From NCBI GenBank assembly GCA_028023455.1, contig JAQFVV010006543.1:372001-436000 (forward strand): DNA of 64,000 nt, given 5' to 3'. Positions 1 through 12,689 of the stretch are shown here, one piece after another; within the stretch, counting starts at the first letter, position 1, and every line of letters starts with the position of its first letter. Under the pieces are notes generated by a model. The model saw only the letters and a program-made list of their open reading frames with translations, searched no databases and was not told the DNA's origin. This DNA is from Epiperipatus broadwayi (lineage: Eukaryota; Onychophora; Udeonychophora; Euonychophora; Peripatidae). Made by a program: the position numbers and the translations under genes.

Positions 1-460
1 AGAGTGTTTATTTTATCAGTTTTACTAAGTAAAGCAAGACAAAAAAAATCAAAACTTAACCATGAAAAAACAATATAACATGGGCGGTTGACCTGCGTTT
101 TTCTCTTCATCCACCCTCATGAAGTAAGCTCCAGCCTGTCTACTGTGCCCTTCATTAAGCCCCATGGGTATTGAAAGAGAACAACAAGTAATAAGGTAAG
201 AATTAAAAAAATAGTAGCAATTCAATTATTAATGCTATGATAAAAATTTTAATAAAAGAAAAAAATTAATGGAGAAATACGAAAACGTTAATTGTATTCT
301 ATATTTCAAAGTATAAATAAAACTGCTAATGAATTTATGTATAAAAATATACGTTTGCTTGTAAGCGTTAGCAAGTTTTTTAACTTGCATTTTTGTTTTT
401 CATAAATGTACCTTTGAGATCTTTCTTGCAATGATATAGATTGCAGAGGGTTCTACTATG
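1..460. other. AT-rich sequence, no gene recognised
   Basis: Low-complexity AT-rich DNA with many stops in all frames. I see no motif, inverted repeat or RNA gene in it. Confidence 0.6.
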
Positions 461-665
461 TGGTGATGCTGAACTGAGATCAGACCCATATAGCTATCTG
501 GTTTGCTGTGCTGAGTTTGAAGACATTACGTGTCTAAAAAAATTCACGCTTGCAAGCTGAATAGAAATTGTTTCATAAACGCTCAGAGTTTGTGTTTAGA
601 TCTAGTTTCTTTATTCCTGTCTTTCACTGATGATAGCAAATAGCTTGAAATCATGATCTGAAAGT
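461..665 (+). repeat. Interspersed repeat, family F5 (degraded copy)
   Basis: The stretch begins with a module reading GCTGAACTGAGATCAGACCC, followed by a CATATAGCTAT segment and a GAAGACATTACGTGTCT segment. The same ordered modules recur at 7110-7300, and the first module also occurs in family F2 at 10220 and 26285. Order and spacing are kept over about 200 bases although the sequence is diverged, so this is an old copy of one dispersed family. No coding capacity was seen. The family is named here for convenience only. Confidence 0.6.
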
Positions 666-1339
666 GGAATTATAGTTAGAGATAGTGAATACTACTCTGA
701 TGTTTATGTAAACAAAACATACGCTTGATCGGTGTTTTTGGTAGAACGCCATCTGTGGACATATATATATATAAACACTGGAAGGATCAATATTATTAAT
801 ATTGCAATATTAATGTGATAGTCTCTTCATAAAATTGTCCATGACATGTAAAATAAATATTTATATGTGAGTGTGTGTGTGTTATTTTGTATCCTATAAA
901 AAAATGCGTATTTGATAAATGATATTATTTAGACTGAACCTCAAACTACTTAAAAATGTAAATAAGAATTCTTTAATACAGCTAAACACTCAATTTCACA
1001 TAGTAGAGATTATTCTACTCATTTCTAAACAACTGTGAATCAATAATATATAGTCGAATATATAATAACTAGTAAAAACAGCATTTCTATCTATATATTT
1101 TTTTAAATTCATATATACGTTAAGTTAATAGCAAAAATCATTATATTTAAAACATTTCTTTAAAAATCTTCCTTTTCACTGTACTTCAAAGAAATTTTAA
1201 AAACAGATTTTAAAAACTGCTTTAAATACAATAGCTACTATAATTATTGTTTAAATATTCGTTGATTCGCTTATCTATAGGTCAAGAAAAATATATAAAA
1301 AAATAGAAATTAATAAAAAATAATATTTTTTACTTTTTA
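666..1339. other. AT-rich sequence, no gene recognised
   Basis: Contains a short TA run near 760 and a TG run near 870. Otherwise AT-rich DNA without a recognisable feature. Confidence 0.6.
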
Positions 1340-1402
1340 TAAAAATTAATGGGATTAAAAGTGATGGTAAAAAAACCATCAATTTTAATCCCATTAATTT
1401 TT
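1340..1402. repeat. Short near-perfect hairpin
   Basis: An inverted repeat with arms of about 28 bases, centred on an A-run near 1371. The left arm contains TTAATGGGATTAAAA and the right arm contains the complementary TTTTAATCCCATTAA. The size suits a tiny MITE or a hairpin left by one. No clear target-site duplication was found. Confidence 0.65.
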
Positions 1403-1795
1403 TTGCAAAGTCTGAGTGCATCTATATATTGGAACAGAATATTTGCTTATGTAAATTAATCATCACTTACTCAAAGCTCAAATGAGGTGGTATTATCCTT
1501 ACTATCAGTATATCTTGGGATAAAGCTACTAAAAAATATGTATTTCAGTATAATGACTATGGCTTTACCCACACAATGCTAGAATGACTAAATAAAATTT
1601 AATCTTCCACAAAATTGATGACCCTGGTCTAAACATTAAGGCAAATAATCTATTCATAAAGTCAAGTTAAACTCATAGTCATCAAATAATCATTAATCCA
1701 TAATCTCATCAATCATTAATTCAAACCTCTAATTAATTTTATGTTCTTTGTATCAAAAATAAATAACAGTCTAATTATCAGGAAGTGTGATAAAT
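1403..1795. other. AT-rich sequence, no gene recognised
   Basis: No open frame, RNA gene or repeat is recognised here. Confidence 0.55.
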
Positions 1796-1799
1796 AGAA

Positions 1800-4479
1800 T
1801 TAAGAAAATAATGAACCTGCAGGTAACTTTCAAGTAAAACGAGATTGCAAGAATGGAAAGAACTGTCTTATATTACATAGGATATTATTGAACTTTGTGA
1901 AGTAGAAACAAAGATGAAGAGAATTGATTTTAAAAATGGACATGTACTCTACTACAAAGAGACAAATATTGGAAGTACAAGTGGAGTAGGATTCATTATA
2001 AATAAAAAGTGAACGAACAATACTGTGGAGATTGATAATTAGTTATTCAACTTAATGGCAAATACTAAATGCATATAATTCATGTTTATACCCCAACAAG
2101 TTCTCATAATGATAAAGTATTAGAAGATTTTTTATAAGGATGTACTAAAGGCTTTTCATTAGACTAAATAACACTTTAAAATTGTTATGGAATACTTTAA
2201 TGCTAGAACTTGTAGACAGATGAAAATGCTATAGGTAATTTTGGTTATGGTAATAGAAATGAGAGAGGTCATAGACTTATGGAGTTTGCAAAAAAAAAAA
2301 ATTATATTATGAAATTTTTTGTGAAAAATGTTAAAAGGAAATGGGCATGAAAGCAGCCAAATGAAGATTTAGGAGAATTGGATTATATTTTGACTAACAG
2401 AAAATATATATTTCAAGATTGTAATGTTCTTAATAAATTCAACTCAGGAAGTGATTTACAATTGATATTCCTAATCTTTAGAAACATTCTAATGAATTTA
2501 AATTAGAACTTGCAAATAGGTTTCAAGTAATAGTAGATTTTGAACATGATTCAGATTTGATTGAAATTAATAAGAAAATAACTGATACACTTTTAAAACT
2601 GTAACAAAAATAACTGGTAGAAAAAAGCAGCAATTGACCAATAAAATTTCTATTGAGACTAGAGAATTTATGAAGAAAAAAAGAAATATAAAGATATATA
2701 AAAATGGTAGATTAAAAAGGATTGAATATCTCGAATTTTGAAAAATGGTGCAAAAAATTGTTTATAATGATGCAAAAAAGTATAATTGTGAACTAGCAAA
2801 AAAAGTTGTAGAAGAAAATAAAAGTCTCCAGACTGTAAACAACATTTTGATATTGGTAGGAAACTTATATCTGCAATAAAAAGATGGAACTATTACTAAA
2901 AAGAGAGATGACATCATGAAATGATTAAGTCAATTAAGAATTATATAGTAATAAAGAACTAATACCTCCTACATCTATTATATCTTATGAATTGCCCAGA
3001 TTTATAAATAAAGAAGTGAGTCATGCAATTAAATTTATGAAGAAAAAAAAAGCTCCAGGTAATGATGGAATTATAATTGATATATTAAAAGAATCAGGCG
3101 AAGAAGTAGAAAAAATTTTGGCAAAGTTATATGCCAAATGTCTAAATGATAAAGATGTACCAGATGATTGGAAGAATGCAGTATTAATATTAATATTTTA
3201 AAAAGGTGTTAAAGAATATATTAGAAATTATGGATCTATCCGTCTTTTATCAGTTTTATACAAAGTTTTTACCAAGATAATTACAATTCATCTTTAGGAA
3301 CATTGGATTTCAACCAACCAAGAGAACAAGCTGTATTTAAAAGTGGTTTTAGTACAGTAGATCATATCCAAGTATTGAGAGATGTAGTAGAAAGGATCAA
3401 TTAATATGAGTTCCATTATGCTTTGGATTTGCAGATTATAAATAGGTGGCTCATCAATGTATAGATCCAGGATATTGTCATATTCTGAAGAATATTTATA
3501 AAAATACAACAGCAACAATTAGATTACATAAAGATACTAGGAAAGTTAATATTAAGAAGGGTGTAAGACAGGGTGACTCCATATCTTCAAAACTTTTTAC
3601 AGCAGTACTGCAAGAAGTGTTTTGTGGATTAAAATGGGAAGCTAAATGAGTACAAGGAAATGTAGATTATTTAAGTCATTTAGATTTTGCAGGTGATGTA
3701 GTTGTTTTTTTTCCTTCAAATAATACTTTAGAGCCTCAAGAAGTGTTGCAGCAATTATCAGATGAAGGTAATAAAGTAGAACTTGTTAGAATGTCTAAAG
3801 TAACGTTCAGTGGATTTTCTCAAAAGATGAAAATAAAGAGATTGATTATGATTAGTTAGAGGAAGTTAACAACTACAAATACCCTGGTAAGTTTATTACT
3901 ACAGATGGAAACATAATAGATGAAATTAGTCATAGAATTAAACTTTGTTGGAATGCTTTGGGCAGAAATATCTTAATACTAAAAGGAAATATGCCTATAT
4001 ATTTGAAAAGGAAGTTTTTTAATAAATGTGTTTACCAGTTCTTACTTATGAATCTGAGATTTGGACGCTTAATAGAAGAGCAATACAGAGACTTCAGATT
4101 TCCCTAAAAAATATGGAGAGATGCATGTTAGGAATAACAAGAAGAGATCAAAAACGCAGTATATGGATAAGAGAATAAACAGGTGTTACTGAACCTGTTA
4201 CTGACATTGTTGAAAGAAGTAAAAAGACTGAAGTGGAGTTGGGCTGGACATATTACTAAAAGAGATGATAATAGATGGACAATTGAAATCTTCAACCGGA
4301 GTCCATGAGACTGTAAAAGACCCAGAAAGATATTATATATGAGATGGATGGATAAAATAAAGTGTGCAGGAGTGGGGTGGAGAAGAAAAGCTAAAGATCG
4401 GAAAAGGTGGATTGAACTTGGAGAGCCCTTCATCCTGCAATGGATTAATAATGGTTGACAATAATGATGATGATTAAAT
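1800..4479 (+). pseudogene. RTE-like non-LTR retrotransposon, degraded endonuclease-reverse transcriptase
   Basis: A LINE-type element copies its RNA into nicked DNA using an apurinic-like endonuclease and a reverse transcriptase. Frame-hopping translation shows the endonuclease first: an ELCEVETK-like start near 1890, a GDFNAR-type motif read as MEYFNAR near 2190, and ELDYILTNRKY near 2375. The reverse transcriptase follows: KAPGNDGI near 3050, LLSVLYKVFTKII near 3245, GVRQGDSIS near 3560, and the catalytic FADD box, which here reads FAGD at 3686-3697, so one catalytic aspartate is lost. The C-terminal part reads TRRDQKR and WIELGE. The element ends in a short ATG-rich simple tail at 4461-4479, as RTE elements often do. 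Many stops and frameshifts make it dead. The clade is judged from motif wording and the tail. The 5' boundary is approximate. Confidence 0.85.
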
Positions 4480-6290
4480 TATATATCGATGTATCCAGTT
4501 TACCGCTATTAATATGTGACGAAAGGTTATTACATTTGCATTGATGATTGACGGTACTTTGAATAATTGAGATGACGTGTTGTTTTTAAAATGAATACTT
4601 GTTGCAGATCTATTAAACGTGTTTTCAATTTTTTGCACTCCCCGAGTGGCGAGTGAATCAAACACTTGATTGCAATTTTTCAGATTTGTTTGTTTCTATA
4701 TATGCAATGTTTTCTATTTTATTCTTTCCCTACCTTCGAATAAATGGCACTGTTGTTAAGCACATACATATGTACGTGCACGTGTGATACTTGCACGCAC
4801 ACATTAAGTAAATATATGTGCGTGTGTATGCGTTCGTGTAGTTTAGCAGATATAACGATAATGATTCTTTTTTAAATGTTAAAAGTCATTATTATTTCAA
4901 GACTTCGTCTAAACCTTTATTTATTGTCTTATCTTTCTAATTAACTTTTAAGATATTAAGTAAGAAAGAAATTGACGCTACATATCAAAATAATGACTAA
5001 ATAAATTTAAAAAATCCTTTATTGATTTAACCAAAACATTTTTAATAATTAACTTTAAATTTAAAGCATTAAGTGATGCTACCATTAACTGTTAATTGAA
5101 AAATAAATGGGACTTGATCCGTTGATCTCCCTTCATGAAGTAGCTACTTCATTAAACTTTTTAAATGAGGATGTGTTTTATACAACTGCAATCCTAAATG
5201 ATGTTGGAAACCGGCAATAATTAATTATTTTTTTAAATTACTCGGATATAATTTTTTCCGTAGTTTGTTCTTTCAATCTCAGAATACAAAGCTAAACAGC
5301 ATCGTTAGTGTAAAATTCAAAATAGTTAATAAGATGAACAAAAAAAAAAAAGTCTTTTTAATACAACTTAACGTCTTTTTAATGTCTCCAACATAATTGT
5401 AAAATATTATATATTTTGATTAATAGTAAAACAAAAGTATTTTTAATAAAAAGAAAAACCAAGTGTAGTCTTTTTGTCTTATAAATATGAAGCTAATACA
5501 TAAGTGATTATTGCCTAAGAGATTACAGAATTCAAATTAAGATGATTTATTTATTTAAAGTATGAGTATTACATATTCATGATTATAAATATATATATAG
5601 AATTGTGTTACTTCGGGGTTTATACAAAGTTCCACCACTGGAGTAACAGACTGGGTCGCAATCCATAGATCTTGAATTCTGAAATCTATCACTCTACAAG
5701 GTGCACCCAACTCCACAGAACAGTATTCGATGGAATACGATGCTTCAAATCTTATTCACTTGATAAGAAAAGACTTAATATTGAAATAACTTTTGATTAT
5801 TTTTTTTAATTTTTACTGAAATACGATTAATAAAAATACGTTAGATTTATCGTTGTGCTTAGGTATATTGTTTTTCTTAGATGGAACTTTGATAAACCTT
5901 CCTGCAAATATTATATGATTTAAGAGAAGTTGCATTACTGACTTCTATCCAGTAACATATGAATTGATGATCATAATTATTCTTGCTATTGTTTATTTAG
6001 TTGTTTGCATACTAATTATTCTATACTTTAAAATTTTATTTTTCGTCAGTAGATGAAACCGCTGGAAAAAAAAACATGAGGAGATCTGTTTTCTAGTGGA
6101 ATTCATTTGTCAGCAAGGATTGATTTTCAATTCAGCTTTGCTTATTTTTACTACAATTTATATAAACAAGTAAATACATCTTTTTTAATTTTAATATGAT
6201 TAATATTTATTACTGATTTATTATTTAATAAAAAAGGTAATATACAGTATATATATAATTATAAATTTTGTTTTCTTTAAGTATTAAAAT
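4480..6290. other. AT-rich sequence, no gene recognised
   Basis: There is a purine-pyrimidine alternating stretch rich in TG and AC around 4760-4840. Nothing else is recognisable, and stops are frequent in all frames. Confidence 0.6.
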
Positions 6291-6475
6291 ATAGGGAATT
6301 TGAACTCAGACTTTTGAGCACTCTTCAACTATCCACACTATCTTATACCATTGATATACATGACCACACACATGTAGAAAATATAAATAATCACCAATAT
6401 ACATATTTTGTGCTAAACTAGAACTCATCAATTGGTCCAGATTATCATCTCCCACACATATATAATTAATGCTGT

Positions 6476-6523
<48 letters not shown>

Positions 6524-6690
6524 GGAGATGATAATCTTGACCAACTGATGAGTACTGGTTTAGCATGAAATATGTATATCGGTGATTATTTATCTTTTCT
6601 ATATGTGTGTGGTCATGTGTATCAGTGGTATGAGATAGTGTGGATAGTTGAAGAGTACTCGAAAGTATGAGTTCAAACCCCCTATATTTA
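6291..6690. repeat. Foldback element, inverted dimer of family F1 (copy A)
   Basis: The left arm (about 6293-6465) and right arm (about 6521-6690) are imperfect reverse complements of roughly 170 bases, joined by a TA/TG microsatellite. Modules recurring in other F1 copies include the GATAAATAATCACCAATAT type (arm-inward), the CTAAACCAGNANTCATCA type, and a terminal TTCAAACCCCCTATAT. Transcribed RNA would fold into one long hairpin. No coding capacity was seen. Confidence 0.85.
6473..6523. repeat. (TA)n(TG)n microsatellite in hairpin loop
   Basis: A run of alternating TA passing directly into alternating TG. It forms the loop between the two F1 arms of the surrounding foldback. Confidence 0.95.
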
Positions 6691-7063
6691 CAATTAAGCT
6701 CCAGGTATATGAAGAATGCCTGTACTTCAAATCTTTAAGTATTAAAAAAATTATATTTGAAGCAAAAGGCATAAAAAATATGCAGTATATTTTATTTTGG
6801 AAGACTTATTTAATATAACAAGATGTGTTTGGGTTTTTTCTATTTACAAATATACTAATAAATTATGTCTGAAAAATCATAAATGCACAAAAAATAACAA
6901 TAGTGAGACTTGCATCATTGAAAGCTTAATCTGACAGTTTAAAGTATAGGGTCACTGAGTATATATATATGTGTGTGTATATATAATATAAATAAAATGT
7001 ATGTTAATTAAAACAAAATTGTAATTACAATAAAAATAATAAATTTAAAGATAAACTATTAAA
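6691..7063. other. AT-rich sequence, no gene recognised
   Basis: Contains a short TA/TG run near 6960. No gene or further repeat is recognised. Confidence 0.55.
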
Positions 7064-7068
7064 AACAG

Positions 7069-7423
7069 TTATAAACAGTGAGGATTGCCAATTCCTCAAC
7101 AAGCTTTGTGATAAATGTTGAACATCTATCAGCCCCATATAGCTACTTGAGTTGGATAGCTGGGTTTGAAGACATGTAGATGTCTGAAAATTTCAGATTT
7201 TCCACTCAATAGATAACTTTTAGATAAGTGCTTGGCTTTGGGTTGGTATTTTTAGATCTAGTGTCTGAACCTACCCTGACATCTCTCTGAGGAATGCTAA
7301 AGCACGAAACCATGGTCAGGGGTTTGGGAGGGTGGTTCCTGAGAAAGATATCTTAAGTGCTGGCTCTGGCTAAGCATTTATCACAAAGCTTGTTGATGAA
7401 TTGGCAATCCTCACTGTTTATAA
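7069..7423. repeat. Family F5 repeat closed by inverted repeats
   Basis: Arms 7069-7117 and 7375-7423 are near-perfect reverse complements, each about 49 bases and containing GTGAGGATTGCCAATTC or its complement. The enclosed stretch carries the F5 modules shared with 461-665: CCCCATATAGCTAC, GTTTGAAGACATGTAGATGTCT and TTTAGATCTAGTGTCTGA. The structure is a foldback repeat with a roughly 257-base loop. No protein was recognised. Confidence 0.8.
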
Positions 7424-7480
7424 CTTACAAGCTTAAGAGATAGGGTCATGTGATCTATGACTCTTATTTTGACTATTAAA

Positions 7481-7582
7481 AACAGTCTTTAAATCTGCAG
7501 AAGTACTTATTGATAATTTCTTAAACCTGCCTCAACTGCCATTAAATTAATTGAAGGTACTTCTGCAGATTTAAAGACTGTT
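7481..7582. repeat. Small hairpin next to the F5 foldback
   Basis: Arms 7481-7507 and 7556-7582 are complementary, built around CAGTCTTTAAATCTGCAG and its reverse complement, with a loop of about 48 bases. It may be a separate MITE-like insertion or an outer part of the neighbouring foldback. Confidence 0.8.
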
Positions 7583-7864
7583 ACCATTAAATTTATTATG
7601 TTTATTATAATTACAATGTATATATATAATATTTAGTAATACATAAAAATATAAATGAATTATTTTATTCAATATGTAAAATTTACAATCAAAATCATAA
7701 TTTACATCATGCAGATCATAAAAGATCTGAAAAATTACTGATTATTATTTCTGACACAATAAGCATTTGCTGTATAATCAAAGGTTTCTCCTTAAATACT
7801 TTAAAATCTAACATCTGAAACCTATATTGTCTGTGTTTCTAAGGTTAAGTTGCAGAACATCTGA
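7583..7864. other. AT-rich sequence, no gene recognised
   Basis: Nothing recognisable apart from short A/T runs. Confidence 0.5.
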
Positions 7865-7997
7865 AAAGTTTCAAGTTTTTTTTTTCTCATGTGTCATAAC
7901 ATCAGCCGGGAAGCAAACCCGCTATCCCGGGACAATTGCTTGTAAAGCAGCTGTCGCTGACCTCTCAACCACCAATGCTTGACAAAGTTTCAAGTTT
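7865..7997 (-). repeat. tRNA-derived retroposon (subfamily 1)
   Basis: Between perfect 14 bp TSDs (7865-7878 and 7984-7997) lies a unit of about 105 bases. Read on the - strand, it starts GTCAAGCATTGG, has a D-arm/A-box-like TGGTTGAGAGGTCAGC, an anticodon-like stem-loop, a B-box-like GGGTTTGCTTCCC, and an oligo(A) tail (T-run on the + strand). A long variable region recalls class II (Ser/Leu type) tRNAs, but the arms are too imperfect for a functional tRNA. TSD plus A tail shows insertion by LINE machinery acting on an RNA. Confidence 0.88.
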
Positions 7998-10110
7998 ACA
8001 GAGCAATATGTCAAAGTTATTGAATAAACAATGATTTGTGTAATTTACATGAATTGTTAAATAAACAAATTAACGATCATGCAATTAATATTCAATGTCT
8101 GTCTCAGAGTCCCTATTCACAGAAGTAAATTCCTAATATTTTAATGAAATCTCATTCATCCTCTATCAAGTCTATGGTGTCCTGAAGAACTGTTGTGTCT
8201 CAAGGAATATCAAGAGTTTGTGTGAATCTTTTCATTAAATATTTTATCAGGCAGATATTCGATTATAATAAAAATAATTTTAAAAATTCGTATTTTTTTT
8301 TTTGTTTTATAATTGGTCTTACTTGGTCAAAATATATATGTAAATTAAGACTAATTTAGCAACTTACAATTTTTTTATAATGTTTTTGTCAAAATAAAAT
8401 TATTTTTAACAAAATACGTATTAAAATAAATGTAAATATAATTAAAAGATCAAAAATTAATAAACGCTACAAATTTAGTTAAGAAAAAAAATAAATTAGC
8501 CTTCATGTTATCTAGAAAAATGTATTTTTTTTCTTTCAACATCTTAAATTGAAATCCACCTAAAAACCATCATATAATTATAAAAAATATCTTTTATAGC
8601 AGTTAAATAAAAATAACTTCCAAATAATTGAAAACTATCTTGAAACAAGAATTTTTTTTTTTTTAGAATTATTTCTGCTTGCTAAATAAGATAAGAATAA
8701 GTGTTATCACTTTGTGCAATTTTTGATTTTTGAATTAGAAAGTTCTTTTTTTTTTGCTGATAACTCCTGCCATCTTGTAGCAAAATTGAAAACTAAAATA
8801 TATATTTCTTATTAATTTATAAGTATTTACACTAAAATTTCAATATAAGTATCAGCATATGCACTGTTCAAATGCTACACAAGGTATCATGATTTGTGAA
8901 TTTAATCAGAGCATCACTCCAAAGTATCATAAAATTTCTAAGGGTTAATGGCTTTTGAAAGTACAACTAGAGAATGTGGAAATGATAATGTAAGGCTCCA
9001 GAATATTGAAATATACTGAGTTTCATCAAACTCGTTTAAACTACTAGGTTTTTCACAATTTCTTAATTTGTAAATCATATTTTTTCAGTCATGCTAATAT
9101 TTTAGTGTGATCGTGTCAGAAGTACCAATACCTAAAAAATGTGATGTAAAAGCTAACTGACTTTGACTGAAAGCATTTTGATACTCCCTAACTCTCAATA
9201 TGATTAACCTAGGTAGCTTTTTGGTCAACAAAAACATGTAAACACATTGTTCTAAAAGTATTTGATCTTTAGTTTTATGAAAAAAATCAGCATTTTTTAC
9301 CAAAGGAAAGAGAAGATTTAATGTTAAAATTACACAATCATCTACTGCTTTAATCAGTTATTTATTAGTATAAAGCAGATTTTCTTTACATTCAATCTAA
9401 GATATTTTATTTCCACTACTTTTATTTCTCTCATCATTATTTTTATATAAGGTTTATTTATAATGTATCTATTGTAGGCCAAAATAATTCTTATAAGGCA
9501 AACATTGTGCTCATGTCAAAAACATTTTAGCTGCAAAATATGTACAAACAAGATAATGGTGGAAATTAAAGTTGGGATATCAATTTGTGTAGGTAGATTT
9601 TTTAAAAATAAAATATGACAAAATTCCATCAGATTTTCTAGCAATTTAAAAATTACTAATGTCTTTTATTGTTTTTCATTTTCTATAACAAATGTTACAA
9701 TCTGGATGCCATTCATTAAGAAAAATAAGAAAAGATTGCAAATGATTAATTTCCTGGAACAATGTAATAAATAGATTATCTCCACATCTAAGCCAAATTG
9801 AAGATTTTTTTAATTAATCATTCAATATTTGATTTCCAAAAAAAAAATGCATGAAAAGATCAGCAATTATAAGTGTTAGCTGATAACTCAAGGAAATTCC
9901 TTTTACCTGTTTATATTTATGAAAATTTGTAAATAAGCATGGTATTTTCAAGGCAAGGTTTTGTCAGTATAATAAAATTCAGGTAGATTTTTAAATTATC
10001 CTATAATGGATAAGGCCTCTCTGATATAATTCTGGTAAAACAAAAACGACATCAAATTTGACCAATAAATCGAGCTTGGAAAACTTTAAATTTTTAACAA
10101 CAAAAATAAA
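7998..10110. other. AT-rich sequence, no gene recognised
   Basis: Long A/T-rich stretch with homopolymer runs. Short open frames, such as one on the - strand at 9094-9303, show no recognisable motif and are probably chance. Confidence 0.55.
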
Positions 10111-10550
10111 ATGTCACATGATCACCATCATATGATGATTGCTGATTTAATACTAATTCTGTCCAATAGGATTATAGTGACTGTGGCTATTAAAGAAACA
10201 AAGACACCAAAAACTATGGATGCTGAACTGAGTTCAGATCTATACAACTATACATGCTAATGAGTTTAGATTGAAACATTATTGTATTTTCATTTTTGAC
10301 TCAAAGCTTTATAGTTTGATAAAAAAGTAAAAGGTGGCTGCTGGATAGTTGCATGAGATTCTAAAATCTAGGTTCAGTGCTCTCAGATCCAAGGCTCCTC
10401 GCTGATGAAAGCCATAAGCTAGAAAATAGTCTGGGGAAATTAGATAAGTAGTCACTAGATAGGTATTTTATGCACAAATCTTCCTGCATCCATTGATTGC
10501 TCTCACTTGCACTGATTTGACACTATTATATGGAGAGTTTTGCCTTTATG
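10111..10550 (+). repeat. Interspersed repeat, family F2, single copy
   Basis: It shares ordered modules with the right arm of the 25779-26594 palindrome: CAATAGGATTATAGTGAC, ACAAAGACACCAAAAACTAT, GCTGAACTGAGTTCAGATC, AGGTGGCTGCTGG, GCTCTCAGATCCAAGGCTCC, and the end module ATGGAGAGTTTTGCC. Only one orientation is present, so it is the unit from which the palindromes are made. No coding capacity was seen. Confidence 0.8.
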
Positions 10551-11437
10551 AAAAATAAAATGTGTTGAGTTTCTTGATTCAAGGTGGAATAGTATCAGTC
10601 AGCAATTGTGAATACTGAATTAGAAATTGAACTAAAGATAGTGTGGGTGAACCTACAGTCCAAACATTAAATCTCAATGACATTTTCAGGTTTATGTATT
10701 TTAAGTAAATTATAAAATTTGGATTTAATGAAGATCTTTCTTTTGGGATTTACATCTTCATTTCACACTGGAATTTTTTTCTAAATAAGTTGGAAGATCT
10801 CTATCATATTTTTACATGTGTCACAATTCAATAAATGTACTTTTTTCTTATAACCTTAAAAGTCAAGTAAAACACTGAATTTCCTTTATCTGCTAAGATG
10901 ATGGCAATAAAGTTACCCCTTTTAAAATTACAATGAGCAAAAGAAATTCCTTTAAATAAATTACTACTTGGAGACACCACACTTTCTTAAACACCACAAA
11001 TCTCAAATCTAATAATGTCAGCAGTGTGTTTTTCTATATTTTTAAAGTAGATTCTGCATTGAAAATAATATCTTCAATGGGAATTTGTTTTTGAGACATG
11101 ACACAATAAGATCTTCTCCCCAATGTGGAAATTTTATTTGAAGGAAACTGGCAATTAGTTAAAGTGTTGATATCCTGTAGACCAATAAAATAATGTTAAG
11201 AATAACTTTTTCCCCTTTTAGTTATTAATAGGATCAGTTTGTTGATTTTGTTTAAAAGTTTTCAATTTGAATCCTTGGTTACTCTGAAACATACATTATT
11301 ATGGAAAATAGACCAAATTTTATATGTTTCTTTAAGAAATAATTAAGCAATTACATCAGTTTTTACATTACATTTTTTAAGATTTTGACTACAGTCTTAA
11401 ATTATTATTTAGATTGAAAAAATATGATTAACTATTT
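10551..11437. other. AT-rich sequence, no gene recognised
   Basis: Unremarkable AT-rich DNA with dense stops. No repeat relationship to other parts of the window was noticed. Confidence 0.55.
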
Positions 11438-12410
11438 CAACTGTCCTGCAGTCTTCCTCACAGCTATGATATATTAACAAATAAAAGAGTGAAAATAAAA
11501 TAATATGAAACAAGTAATAAGACAAAACAGTGGAATGAATAAAATAAAGATAAGTAAAACAAAATAGATAAATTAAAATAAAAAAACTAAATAAAATTTC
11601 TTTGTTTAGTCTAGTTTATATATAAACACAAGCAGATGTAAATACATTTCTAATATTACATTTATTAGTGAAACATGAATACAAACATTCACTTATATTT
11701 ACAATATTTTTACCAATGGCTATACTCCATCTTCTACTGTTGCTGAGGTATAACTTCTTATTCTAAGGTGAACTATGGAAAAAGGGATTATATGCCCTTA
11801 TAGATTTCTCTCCCACTTACAGCTGTATTTTGGCAACCTACCTCATAAGTAGATATGGTTGCACTTCTGGCTTTACTATTGCAGCTTGCATCATGCCAGT
11901 ATTTGGTTCTGTTATCTTGTATTCCTGAAGGTGGACTTAATTCACTGTATCAACTATTTAGCTTTGATAGCTTTTGTCTGAAAAACACATACACTATCTT
12001 TCAGGTTTGACAGTAGTTCTTCGGAGAATGCGTATAATGAAGTTCAAGTTTGACAGTACTTCTCCTACACCTTCAAAAATACTATTTATTGTCAGATCCC
12101 TATCCTTAATGAAAATATTTGAATTCAATGAGCATCACTACCTATTGGTGTGTTCTTGCCATTGGTTATGCATTATCTAGCTGTAAATATATAGGTTTGT
12201 GGTGATTAATGCTCAATCCACTCTATATAAAAAGGAATCTGGACTAGGCAATTATCTGAAGATAAGATATGAGATTTCCTCCCACTGGCTAAAATTAAAA
12301 TTGGAGAATGTAGTCATGCAGGTGTGTTGGCAGACATATTCTTCACTTTGTAAGTATCATCTGGCTTGGTGATCTTCTCAGCAGAGCCAGTGTCATCATC
12401 TATGGATCTT

Positions 12411-12552
12411 AGAACTGTAGGTTCATCACAGTTGACTGATGTCTCATCACTGCTGGCTTGCAACTCTATCATCTGATGAAGTATTGCTGATGGCTGGTCT
12501 TGAAACTATAGGTTCACACAACTGAATGATGATGCATCACTGTTGGCTTGCT
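12411..12552. repeat. Imperfect tandem duplication, period about 91 bp
   Basis: Units beginning near 12411 and 12502 both read as GAACTGTAGGTTCA or AAACTATAGGTTCA, followed by CATCACTGNTGGCTTGC. The duplication lies in a locally less AT-rich stretch. I do not recognise a product. Confidence 0.65.
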
Positions 12553-12689
12553 CTTTTTGTCATTGAATATGGTTTTAAAGACCTCATACATATGGGGTCC
12601 CATAATTGGCATGAGTGATAGATATAACAGAAATATAAATAAAGTAAATAAAATTAGATAAAAAATAATAAAAGAACGTGGTTAATTAA

